This document shows, in pieces, positions 5,730 to 12,105 of a stretch of DNA of 12,105 nucleotides. The stretch is taken from the NCBI GenBank assembly GCA_023128135.1, contig JAGMEO010000008.1, forward strand, positions 1-12,105, read 5' to 3'. The notes beneath the pieces were generated by a model. It did not search any database and was not told the origin of the DNA. It saw nothing but the letters and a program-made list of their open reading frames with translations. Numbering within the stretch: position 1 is the stretch's first letter; each line of letters begins with the position of its first letter. The position numbers and the translations under genes are program-made. The DNA is from Candidatus Bathyarchaeota archaeon. GTDB taxonomy: Archaea > Thermoproteota > Bathyarchaeia > RBG-16-48-13 > JAGMEO01.

Positions 5730-7073
5730 ATGGACAAGAAAAAAGATGTTAAGAATTCTCTAGCGAATGCAGAAAAACCCAAAGAACTAGCCATGCAGTT
5801 ACATCCATTTTATAAAGGGAAGATCGGGACTGCAGTAAAGGTTCCAGTTAGGACAATCAATGATTTCTCTATATGGTATACGCCTGGAGTCGCAGAACCC
5901 TGTAAAGAGATACAAAGAAATAAAGACTCCGTATTCGAACTCACAAGCAAGTGGAATTTTGTAGCCATAGTTTCCGATTGCAGTAGAGTTCTAGGTCTAG
6001 GAAACATAGGTCCTGAGGCAGGCCTACCGGTTATGGAGGGAAAAGCTTTGCTCTTCAAATATTTGGGAGGAGTTGATGCATTTCCAATATGTTTGAAGAC
6101 ACAGGACCCCAACGAAATAATTAGAGCTGTTAATTGGTTAACACCAACTTTTGGAGGCATAAATTTGGAAGATATTGCATCACCGAAATGTTATCATATT
6201 CTAAAGAAATTGAGAGATGAATTGGATATCCCAGTGTGGCATGATGACCAACAAGGGACAGCACTCGTAACCCTCGCAGGACTCATAAACGCACTCAAGA
6301 TCGTTAACAAGAAACTTGAAGATGTCTCCATAGCTCTTATCGGAGCAGGAGCAGCAAATATTAACGTGGCAAAATACTTGGCGTTTGCAGGTGCAAAATA
6401 CGAAAATATGACGTTAGTGGATTCAAAAGGTGTTTTACATCAAGGTAGGAAGGATCTTCAAGAGAGCTATCCTATGAAATGGGAACTATGTATGAAAACT
6501 AACAAGCAGGGAAAAACTGGTGCAATAGCTAAGGCTTTGAAAGACACAGATGTTTGCATTGCTTACTCAAAACCGGGACCAGGAACAATAAAGAAAGAAT
6601 GGGTAAGTAACATGGCTGATGAAGCCATAATTCTTGCAGGTGCGAATCCGGTGCCTGAAATATGGCCTTGGGAAGCAAAAGAAGCCGGAGCAAGAATTGT
6701 CGCGACTGGAAGATCTGAAATTCCCAATCAAATTAACAATTCTCTTGGGTTTCCAGCTGTTTTCCGTGGGGCATTAGATGCTGCAGCAAAAAAAATCACG
6801 GATGAGATGTGCATAACAGCTGCCTACGCTATAGCAGAATACGCTGAAAAGAAAGGAATTCACGAAAGATATATTATCCCAGCTATGGATGAAACCGAAA
6901 TGTACATAGAAGAAGCAGTAGCAGTCGGGTTGAAGGCAACTGAACAAGGGATAACTCGACATAAAGTCAATAAAAAAGAACTAAGGAAGAAAGTGTCTGA
7001 AAACATAAAAAGTTCTCAGGAAACAACAAAACTTTTAATGTCAAGAAAGATCATCAAACCTTTTCAACACTAA
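5730..7073 (+). CDS. Malic enzyme (NAD(P)-dependent malate dehydrogenase, decarboxylating), short form
   Basis: It catalyses oxidative decarboxylation of malate to pyruvate and CO2 in the cytosol, linking the C4 acid pool to pyruvate. Family motifs appear in order: SIWYTPGVAEPCKEI (47-61, catalytic Tyr50), VLGLGNIGPEAGLPVMEGKA (87-106, catalytic Lys105), GGINLEDI (142-149, metal ligands E147 and D148), HDDQQGTA (171-178, metal ligand D172), the Rossmann loop GAGAAN (205-210) and ATGRSEIPNQINNSLGFP (325-342). At 447 residues it is the stand-alone form, lacking the C-terminal phosphotransacetylase-like domain of MaeB. The usual 'DGS/T' turn before VLGLG reads DCS here (83-85), a small oddity away from the catalytic residues. 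The start ATG has a weak GAGAG element nine bases upstream. It appears to be transcribed alone. Cofactor preference cannot be read with confidence. Confidence 0.95.
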   Translation: MDKKKDVKNSLANAEKPKELAMQLHPFYKGKIGTAVKVPVRTINDFSIWYTPGVAEPCKEIQRNKDSVFELTSKWNFVAIVSDCSRVLGLGNIGPEAGLPVMEGKALLFKYLGGVDAFPICLKTQDPNEIIRAVNWLTPTFGGINLEDIASPKCYHILKKLRDELDIPVWHDDQQGTALVTLAGLINALKIVNKKLEDVSIALIGAGAANINVAKYLAFAGAKYENMTLVDSKGVLHQGRKDLQESYPMKWELCMKTNKQGKTGAIAKALKDTDVCIAYSKPGPGTIKKEWVSNMADEAIILAGANPVPEIWPWEAKEAGARIVATGRSEIPNQINNSLGFPAVFRGALDAAAKKITDEMCITAAYAIAEYAEKKGIHERYIIPAMDETEMYIEEAVAVGLKATEQGITRHKVNKKELRKKVSENIKSSQETTKLLMSRKIIKPFQH

Positions 7074-7125
7074 CCTTGTTAACGACTACCATTATATTGG
7101 TTGATTTTTCTATCTTCTGACAGAA

Positions 7126-7163
7126 TTTATATTTCTCTGGACGATTATCGAATAATATATTAT
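7126..7163 (+). promoter_or_regulatory. Two TATA-like boxes upstream of the 7239-10978 operon
   Basis: TTTATATTT (7126-7134) and AATATATTAT (7154-7163) both resemble archaeal TATA boxes. The second would start transcription near 7185, giving a leader of about 54 bases with AGGAAGTG at its end. Confidence 0.4.
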
Positions 7164-7238
7164 GATCTTGTGGAAAGAACTAATAGGATAATACGATTAA
7201 AAGACGTATATCGAATCATGTAGGAAGTGCAAGATTAG

Positions 7239-7610
7239 TTGTCCAAACGTACGTTAGTAACAATATCTATCGGAGCTATAATATCTATTTTAGGAATCAC
7301 ATACGCATTATATTTAATTCAGATAATAAGTGACCAGGAAATTGTTCCTGTATTGTTGGCTTTTACAGGATTGTGGTTATTAATTCTCGCGATAATCAGG
7401 ATCGTTAAACCCATCGAATATGGGTTAAGTCCATTCAGCACAGCTTGGTGGGGCGGTGTCATCCTTTTTGGTGGGACGTTATGGTTTTTAGTTATCGAAG
7501 GAGTTTTTAAGGCACAAACTGTTTGGGCAGTTTCCGCTATTGCCTTTGGCTTGTTCATAATAGTAGCAGGGGTTCGAGAATGGCTTAGTAAAACCAAGAA
7601 AACGAAATGA
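7239..7610 (+). CDS. Four-helix membrane protein of unknown function
   Basis: This 123-residue protein is almost entirely hydrophobic, with membrane segments at about 7-29, 36-57, 68-88 and 92-113 and a short basic tail (LSKTKKTK). I do not recognise a family and see no conserved polar motif in the helices. The start is a TTG supported by AGGAAGTG ending about nine bases upstream; no in-frame ATG exists nearby. It is the first gene of the apparent operon that leads to the Cys-Ala-tailed membrane protein and the radical SAM enzyme, so it may belong to the same membrane complex. That link is inferred only from position. Confidence 0.62.
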   Translation: MSKRTLVTISIGAIISILGITYALYLIQIISDQEIVPVLLAFTGLWLLILAIIRIVKPIEYGLSPFSTAWWGGVILFGGTLWFLVIEGVFKAQTVWAVSAIAFGLFIIVAGVREWLSKTKKTK

Positions 7611-7662
7611 CATCAACATAGATTGATCACTGGAATTTATCATTACTGAAAAGTGATAAGAA

Positions 7663-8010
7663 TTGGCTTCAAAGATGATTAGATGGATTTTATACGCCAT
7701 TGCAGTTTTGCTCATCGGGCTTGGCTTTCTCTATTTTATGGCAAGTTATTATGAGCCCATGAGGTTGATAATTGGAAGTGTGTTTTTAGTTACAGCTTTT
7801 CTAATTATTTTCTTTGCAAGAGAAAAGAAGCCCAAGGAAATTGTGCGTGAACCACAGATTCTTGGCCCATTGAAAATTAAAGAAATCAGGTGTCCAAACT
7901 GTGGTGCAATTTTGGATGCAGATTCGATTCATCTTCATGAAGGCGTGCCTATAGCAAAATGTAAGTATTGTGGAAAAAGCTTCGGGGTCACGGAGGAACC
8001 AACCTGGTGA
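7663..8010 (+). CDS. Two-helix membrane protein with cytoplasmic zinc ribbon
   Basis: This 115-residue protein has membrane segments at about 7-27 and 34-52 separated by a short loop, then a linker and a zinc ribbon: CPNC (77-80) and CKYC (100-103). With both helices crossing, the ribbon should face the cytosol, as the basic FAREKKPK after helix 2 suggests. The TTG at 7663 is preceded by GTGAT (7653-7657) at five bases, a good match to the archaeal anti-Shine-Dalgarno; the ATG at 7675 would be too far from it and trims four residues. The stop codon TGA overlaps the GTG start of the next gene, indicating translational coupling. The ribbon resembles that of the 1743 gene (CPNC...CKYC). Function unknown. 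Confidence 0.65.
   Translation: MASKMIRWILYAIAVLLIGLGFLYFMASYYEPMRLIIGSVFLVTAFLIIFFAREKKPKEIVREPQILGPLKIKEIRCPNCGAILDADSIHLHEGVPIAKCKYCGKSFGVTEEPTW
7992..7996 (+). promoter_or_regulatory. Shine-Dalgarno site fixing the GTG start at 8007
   Basis: GGAGG lies 10 bases before GTG 8007-8009. An earlier in-frame TTG (7968) has no such site, would overlap the zinc-ribbon codons of the previous gene and would place 13 polar residues before the signal peptide. The GTG overlaps the upstream TGA as GTGA. Confidence 0.75.
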
Positions 8011-9605
8011 GGAAAAAACAGGTTATTATTTTTTATTTTATTTTCCTAATTTCTTCTTTAGTCTTTTTCAATATTGGTTTCAACGTGAACGCTGAGGAGA
8101 TTCTGTACCATGTCGATAAGGAGTGGGCAAGAATATGGGTAAACACCGATGACGGATCAATAGATCTGTTTTATAACATTACAATATCCTGTGATCAAGG
8201 AAGCTTCAGAACAATAACTGTAGGAATGCCAAATCGATATTTCAATGTAGGTTGGGTTCAAAACAATGAGGGCAGTAACCTTGATTACGAAGATGTAAGC
8301 TCAGGAGATTATAGTGGTCTCAAAGTTATTCTAAAACAACCTGTTTTCACTGGAGAAAGTGCTACTGTTACTCTTTTAGCCAGAGTAGATAGCATGGTAT
8401 GGGAACATAATGATACGTATGTAGGTGTTGCTTTCATACCAACTTGGTGGGATGCCCAAATATTTGAGCTCATGGTTACAATAGTCTTACCTGAAGGCGT
8501 CAAACAATACGAGTTTGGTTGTAAGCCCGATCCTTGTGACAATTACTTTTTTGACACAGCCGAAGAGAATAAACTTGTACTTTATTGGGAACGCTTTAAT
8601 CTATCTCCAAACACCAAGATTGAGTTTGGTGCATCCTTTCCTAAAGAATATGTAGCCTTTTACCACGTTGAAGAAGTATTTCCATTTTGGAACACGCGCA
8701 TGTGCACGTTAATACTTGTCATCGGGTTCCTTATTCTAACAGCTGTGATTGTTATCATTATTGTCGTAAAACGTAGAAGACTTGCATATGAGCGCCCAAG
8801 GCTCAGTGTTGAAGCTCTTGGTCCAAGGCGAGGACTTACAGCTGTAGAGGCAGCCACGGTATTAGATTTAAAACCGATGAGAACACTAACCATGATTTTC
8901 TTTGGTCTTCTTCTAAAAAAGACTGTTTGGGTTGAAACAATTGAACCTAAGCTCAAGCTTAGAATCTTCAGAGAAAGCAAGCAGAAACTACGAAACTATG
9001 AAAAAGCTTTCATCAAAGCTATAAAACCGGAAGGTCTCCTCGATGAGCGAAAGCTAGCCAAGACTTATGCTAATCTGAAAGGTGAAGTGGATGTGAAGAT
9101 GCGAGGATACAGCCGGCTTGATACAAGAAACTACTATAAATCAATAGTCAAGAAAGCCTGGGACCAAGTAACACAAGCAGATACACCTCAATTGAAAGCC
9201 GAGACTTTTGATAATAATCTATTGTGGCTATTATCAGATGAAAAATACGAAGAGCGGTTTAGAGGAGTATTTGATCCAACATCCACTATCCTTCTCAGAC
9301 CAAGCTGGCACTGGTATTGGTATGGCTGGTATTATCCTACACATCCCGGTTTAAAACCACCAGAAGTTAATGTTATGCCAGCTGTTGATTTTGCAAACTC
9401 AATTGTAACTATGCTTGAACAGACATCTAATCGTTTGGTTGCTGATGTTGACAGATTTGTGAATAAACTGATACCGCAACAGACAAGACAGACATCTAAG
9501 CCAATCCATCACAGAGCCACATGCGCTTGTGCTTGTGCTTCATGTGCATGTGCGTGTGCATGTGTGTCTTGTGCATGTGCTTGTGCAGGTGGAGGGGTAG
9601 GCTAA
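8007..9605 (+). CDS. DUF2207-like membrane protein with a C-terminal Cys-Ala repeat tail (probable radical SAM substrate)
   Basis: The protein has 532 residues. Residues 1-29 form a signal peptide or anchor (basic start, hydrophobic core, NVNA). Residues 30-228 are a beta-rich external domain. A membrane helix spans about 232-254 (LILVIGFLILTAVIVIIIVV) and is followed by KRRR, so the rest is cytosolic. Residues 276-310 (GLTAVEAATVLDLKP..., ...FFGLLLKKTVWVE) resemble the winged-helix-like repeat of DUF2207 proteins. An aromatic patch, WHWYWYGWYYP, lies at 434-444. The tail, after a His-His-Arg, has cysteines at 506, 508, 510, 513, 515, 517, 519, 522, 524 and 526, nearly all spaced by Ala, and ends GGGVG. 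Such a tail is unlike the rest of the protein and suits post-translational crosslinking, heterocycle formation or metal binding. The stop overlaps the start of the radical SAM gene, whose PqqD-like region could dock on the segment before the tail. Confidence 0.82.
   Translation: MRKKQVIIFYFIFLISSLVFFNIGFNVNAEEILYHVDKEWARIWVNTDDGSIDLFYNITISCDQGSFRTITVGMPNRYFNVGWVQNNEGSNLDYEDVSSGDYSGLKVILKQPVFTGESATVTLLARVDSMVWEHNDTYVGVAFIPTWWDAQIFELMVTIVLPEGVKQYEFGCKPDPCDNYFFDTAEENKLVLYWERFNLSPNTKIEFGASFPKEYVAFYHVEEVFPFWNTRMCTLILVIGFLILTAVIVIIIVVKRRRLAYERPRLSVEALGPRRGLTAVEAATVLDLKPMRTLTMIFFGLLLKKTVWVETIEPKLKLRIFRESKQKLRNYEKAFIKAIKPEGLLDERKLAKTYANLKGEVDVKMRGYSRLDTRNYYKSIVKKAWDQVTQADTPQLKAETFDNNLLWLLSDEKYEERFRGVFDPTSTILLRPSWHWYWYGWYYPTHPGLKPPEVNVMPAVDFANSIVTMLEQTSNRLVADVDRFVNKLIPQQTRQTSKPIHHRATCACACASCACACACVSCACACAGGGVG
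9522..9584 (+). repeat. Cys-Ala coding repeat, alternating purine-pyrimidine tract
   Basis: This is a low-complexity tract built of TGT/TGC and GCA/GCT codons that encodes the ten-cysteine tail. Bases 9541-9567 alternate strictly between pyrimidine and purine, a pattern that favours Z-DNA and replication slippage. The frame is intact. Confidence 0.8.
9591..9595 (+). promoter_or_regulatory. Shine-Dalgarno site fixing the radical SAM start at 9605
   Basis: GGAGG lies nine bases before ATG 9605-9607 and is itself part of the Gly codons that end the upstream protein. The stop and start overlap by one base (TAATG), which indicates tight translational coupling. Confidence 0.75.
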
Positions 9606-10978
9606 TGAGTGAGCGAGTTAAAGAAGCATTTCGAAGATTAATAGGTAGGAAGCTCAAGCATAAGAAAGGTTTGTACCATTACAGAGGCGTAGATGAGTGG
9701 ACTGGTTTAAGATTACACTTGAGAACCGAAAAGGATGGGAATGGCGTTCTTGTCATAAACGCTTCCAGAGTTATCTTTCTCAATAGGTCAGCAACCGAAT
9801 ATGTCCGCTTGTTTATGGAAGACAAAACAACGGAAGAGATTACTAGAGAGATCTCTAGGGAATTTAATGTTGACCACAATACAGCACTGCAAGATTATGA
9901 GGACACCATATACAAGATCAGCACTATGGCAAAAACAGATGATATATGCCCAGTTTCATATCTTGGATTTGAAAAGTTGGAACCATTTAAGAAGCGCTTA
10001 TCTGCACCATTAAGAATGGATCTGGCGTTAACTTACAGATGTAATAATGCTTGTGTTCACTGTTATGTCGAAGAAGAACGGAAGGTTGAGGAACATTCAA
10101 CAGAACAGTGGAAAAAAGTTATCGACAAAATCGTGGAAATAGGTGTGCCACACATAGTGTTCACAGGAGGCGAACCTACATTACGTGATGACCTAGCTGA
10201 ATTGATAAAATACGCTGAACTGAAAGAAGTTGTAACAGGTTTAGTGACTAATGGAAGAAAATTAAAAGATAAAGACTATGTCAATGAATTAGTAAAATCG
10301 GGTCTTGACCACATACAGATAACCTTGGAATCTCACAGTGAACAGATACATGACAAAATAACAAATACTAAAGGTAGTTGGAGAGAGACCGTTCAAGGAA
10401 TAAAAAACGCAGTCGCGACTCCGATATATACGATAACCAACACCACTTTGAATAAACATAATCTAAAAACTATACTTAGCACAGTGAGGTTCATCCATAG
10501 TCTTGGTGTTGAACAGTTTGCATGTAATAGCCTCATATACTCTGGGAAAGCACTTAAGATTGCATCTAACTTTGCGCTTAATGAAAAAACACTCAAATCA
10601 GTTTTACCAAAGATCAAAGATGAAACTGCAAGACTTGGAATGAAGATTATCTGGTACACGCCAACCCAATATTGCCTGTTGAACCCTCTTGAACTTGAGT
10701 TAGGAATAAGGTTCTGCAGTGCAGCAAGAATAAACATGTGCATAGAACCAAATGGTGATGTAATACCCTGTCAAAGTTACTATACTCCGCTTGGTAACAT
10801 ATTAAAGGATAAGTGGGAGAAGATCTGGAATCACCCTGTTTGTCATGAGATTCGTGAAAGAAAATATGCCCCTGACAAATGTAATGGATGCCCATACCTA
10901 AATGTGTGTGGAGCTGGATGCCCTCTACAACTAAAAAACGAAAAATATCTTTGCTTGGACACTATGTCGCAAGGTTGA
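9605..10978 (+). CDS. Radical SAM/SPASM peptide-modifying enzyme with N-terminal PqqD-like domain
   Basis: The protein has 457 residues. About 45-107 is a PqqD-like region (GVLVINASRVIFLNRSATEY, then a KTTEEITREISREFNVD helix pair), the RiPP recognition element that binds precursor peptides. The radical SAM core begins at CNNACVHC (C146, C150, C153, the CX3CX2C that ligates the SAM [4Fe-4S] cluster), with GGEP at 188-191. The C terminus is a SPASM domain with C371, C379, C389, C413, C426, C429, C435, C439 and C450 and the pattern EPNGDVIPC plus CNGCPYLNVCGAGCP, enough for two auxiliary Fe-S clusters. This architecture is that of thioether-forming and other RiPP maturases. It is coupled by a one-base overlap to the gene for the Cys-Ala-tailed membrane protein, the obvious candidate substrate. 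The reaction type (Cys thioether, epimerisation, other) cannot be decided from sequence. Confidence 0.9.
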   Translation: MSERVKEAFRRLIGRKLKHKKGLYHYRGVDEWTGLRLHLRTEKDGNGVLVINASRVIFLNRSATEYVRLFMEDKTTEEITREISREFNVDHNTALQDYEDTIYKISTMAKTDDICPVSYLGFEKLEPFKKRLSAPLRMDLALTYRCNNACVHCYVEEERKVEEHSTEQWKKVIDKIVEIGVPHIVFTGGEPTLRDDLAELIKYAELKEVVTGLVTNGRKLKDKDYVNELVKSGLDHIQITLESHSEQIHDKITNTKGSWRETVQGIKNAVATPIYTITNTTLNKHNLKTILSTVRFIHSLGVEQFACNSLIYSGKALKIASNFALNEKTLKSVLPKIKDETARLGMKIIWYTPTQYCLLNPLELELGIRFCSAARINMCIEPNGDVIPCQSYYTPLGNILKDKWEKIWNHPVCHEIRERKYAPDKCNGCPYLNVCGAGCPLQLKNEKYLCLDTMSQG

Positions 10979-11002
10979 ACCTGAAAAAAGGTTAACAATA
11001 TA

Positions 11003-11011
11003 GTTTTATTT
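11003..11011 (+). promoter_or_regulatory. TATA-like box for the surface-protein gene
   Basis: TTTTATTTA, with A+T-rich flanks, lies 25 bases after the radical SAM stop. Transcription from it would begin near 11035, close to the ATG at 11044, so this gene probably has its own promoter and a very short leader. Confidence 0.42.
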
Positions 11012-11043
11012 ATATGAGTGGCTCTCTCTTACTTGATCACAAA

Positions 11044-12105
11044 ATGATAAAAAGAAACAAGCTAACTATTCTTCTGATAGTAATCATTTGCCTAGGATTC
11101 GCATTTCAGCCTTTAATGGTTCTTCTGAAAGTACATGGAGAATATGTTGACACAATCTACTCGAAATACTCCACAAATGTTCCTATTTTAAACGGGGTAA
11201 TAGGTGAGGATTGGGAAGATGCAAATGTGTATGAAAATGTTGGTGACGACAATACTTTTACAGTATATTTAATGCATGCAGAAAATTACTTGTATATCGG
11301 AGTTCATGCAAATGATCTTACAGAGCAAACTGGTGATCAAATAGCAGCTTTTTTTGATGAAGTAGACGATGGAGATCATGGAAGCGGATCAGGTGACAAT
11401 GTTTTAACCAATTATCAGGAAGACTATAAAGCCATAGATGGAGACGGAACAAGCTGGGACGGATTTTGGAATAGCCCTTACTGGTGGATTTTTCCATCTA
11501 CTGGTGACCCAAGTCAGATAAATTTTGAGGTAGCAATTGATTATGATCTAAATTATTGGGAAGCTGAGTTTAAGATACCTTTTCAAGGAGTAGAAGACCT
11601 AAACGATGAGAGTGACTTGAACGTCACCAGGGCTGATGTAATTGGAATTCTTCTCTGTTTTCGTCAGCAAGATTGGACTTTTAAATATTATCCTGTTGAC
11701 GGAAATTATTCTAACCCATTAACTTGGCTTGCCCTTGCGTTTGATGACGAAGCGCCAAATGTGACCAACATTACTTACAGTCCTACTCATCCTGGACCCA
11801 ACGACGCAGTCACAGTGACAGCTAATGTCACTGACACTGAGTCAGGTATAAAGGATGTTGTACTAAGTTACTCGACTAATGGTGCAGTCACTTGGACAAA
11901 TGTTGTCATGTCCAATATCACCTCTTACAGTGGTACAATACCGAAGCAAGCTGAAGATACGATCATTCAATTTAAAATCATTGCTCAAGACAACGCTAGC
12001 TTCACAACTGAGTCAGGTGTTTCATCTTATAAAGTTGAAACCTTGATTTTTGGTATCGACCCACTGACATTCTACATTATAGTTGGGATCTTGATAGTTT
12101 CTGTA
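11044..12105 (+). CDS. Secreted/surface protein with CBM9/DOMON-like and Ig-like domains (cut by right edge)
   Basis: The frame runs 354 codons without a stop to the window end. Residues 1-34 are a signal peptide (MIKRNK, then a long hydrophobic core). Residues about 50-235 resemble the CBM9/DOMON-like sandwich of extracellular binding proteins, with 'ILNGVIGEDWEDA' (53-65), 'ENYLYIGVHANDL' (80-92), an Asp/Gly-rich acidic segment (about 106-140) and 'YWEAEFKIPF' (173-182). Residues about 237-335 form an Ig/FnIII-like beta domain (PNVTNITYSP, VTVTANVTDTESGIKDVVLSY). From residue 340 a hydrophobic stretch (FYIIVGILIVSV) begins, probably the membrane anchor. Several N-glycosylation sequons suit an archaeal S-layer-associated protein, possibly binding sugars or heme. 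An in-frame ATG at 11014 sits over the TATA-like sequence and adds ten residues before the signal peptide, so 11044 is preferred. Confidence 0.75.
   Translation, partial: MIKRNKLTILLIVIICLGFAFQPLMVLLKVHGEYVDTIYSKYSTNVPILNGVIGEDWEDANVYENVGDDNTFTVYLMHAENYLYIGVHANDLTEQTGDQIAAFFDEVDDGDHGSGSGDNVLTNYQEDYKAIDGDGTSWDGFWNSPYWWIFPSTGDPSQINFEVAIDYDLNYWEAEFKIPFQGVEDLNDESDLNVTRADVIGILLCFRQQDWTFKYYPVDGNYSNPLTWLALAFDDEAPNVTNITYSPTHPGPNDAVTVTANVTDTESGIKDVVLSYSTNGAVTWTNVVMSNITSYSGTIPKQAEDTIIQFKIIAQDNASFTTESGVSSYKVETLIFGIDPLTFYIIVGILIVSV

Noticed and set aside
5976..5984. DCS instead of the usual DGS/T in the malic enzyme as evidence of inactivation
   Set aside because: The catalytic Tyr50 and Lys105, metal ligands E147, D148 and D172, and the nucleotide-binding loop are all intact.
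7968..8006. TTG at 7968 as start of the DUF2207-like protein
   Set aside because: No ribosome site, it overlaps the upstream zinc-ribbon codons, and it would place polar residues in front of an obvious signal peptide; GTG 8007 is well supported.
9521..9604. Longer radical SAM ORF starting at 9521 with a Cys/Met-rich N-terminal extension
   Set aside because: The extension is the Cys-Ala repeat read in another frame; the start at 9521 has no Shine-Dalgarno site, while ATG 9605 has GGAGG nine bases upstream and gives a clean N terminus.
11014..11043. Upstream in-frame ATG at 11014 for the surface protein
   Set aside because: It lies on the TATA-like region and adds ten residues, including acidic and His residues, ahead of a clear signal peptide.
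1..12105. CRISPR array, insertion sequence, tRNA or rRNA
   Set aside because: No regularly spaced repeats, no transposase-like frame with terminal inverted repeats and no tRNA/rRNA signatures were seen by eye on either strand.

Overview
The window looks archaeal. It is A+T-rich, and several genes have TATA-like boxes about 25 bases upstream of a leaderless or near-leaderless start. Other starts use Shine-Dalgarno sites of the GGAGG or GTGAT type, and TTG and GTG starts are common. Products such as a COG4260-type SPFH/zinc-ribbon protein, an HtpX-like M48 protease, a short malic enzyme and a DUF2207-like membrane protein would fit an uncultivated Thermoproteota lineage such as Bathyarchaeia. 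That placement is inference; no rRNA or other phylogenetic marker is present.

Layout. (1) Positions 1-212 hold the start of a minus-strand D12-class DNA adenine methyltransferase that runs off the left edge and is richer in G+C than its surroundings. Divergent from it is a uracil-DNA-glycosylase-like gene (347-1078). (2) A 664-base gap (1079-1742) is not empty. It holds a perfect 10-bp inverted repeat, a previously missed 38-codon basic minus-strand ORF (1400-1516), and a G/C island (about 1553-1615) that reads on the minus strand as a small RNA with a TATA box, a pseudoknot-like fold and a T-tract terminator. (3) Positions 1743-4509 hold a membrane/envelope-type cluster: a coiled-coil protein with a GRAM/PH-like region and a zinc ribbon, a helical protein of unknown function, and an SPFH protein with two zinc ribbons, ending in a T9 tract. 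(4) An HtpX-like membrane protease (4583-5623) sits behind a palindromic operator-like site and carries a canonical EF-hand-type loop. (5) A stand-alone malic enzyme follows (5730-7073).

(6) Positions 7239-10978 look like one operon: a four-helix membrane protein (TTG start), a two-helix membrane zinc-ribbon protein (TTG), a DUF2207-like membrane protein (GTG, overlapping the previous stop) and a radical SAM/SPASM enzyme (ATG, overlapping the previous stop). The DUF2207-like protein ends in a cytoplasmic tail with ten cysteines in 21 residues, mostly alternating Cys-Ala, closed by a Gly-rich end. The next gene is a radical SAM/SPASM enzyme with an N-terminal PqqD-like region, the architecture of RiPP peptide maturases. 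The simplest reading is that the enzyme modifies the Cys-Ala tail, so the substrate would be a membrane-anchored protein rather than a free peptide. This is the strongest candidate for an undescribed system in the window. (7) A secreted/surface protein with a CBM9/DOMON-like and an Ig-like domain (11044 onward) runs off the right edge.
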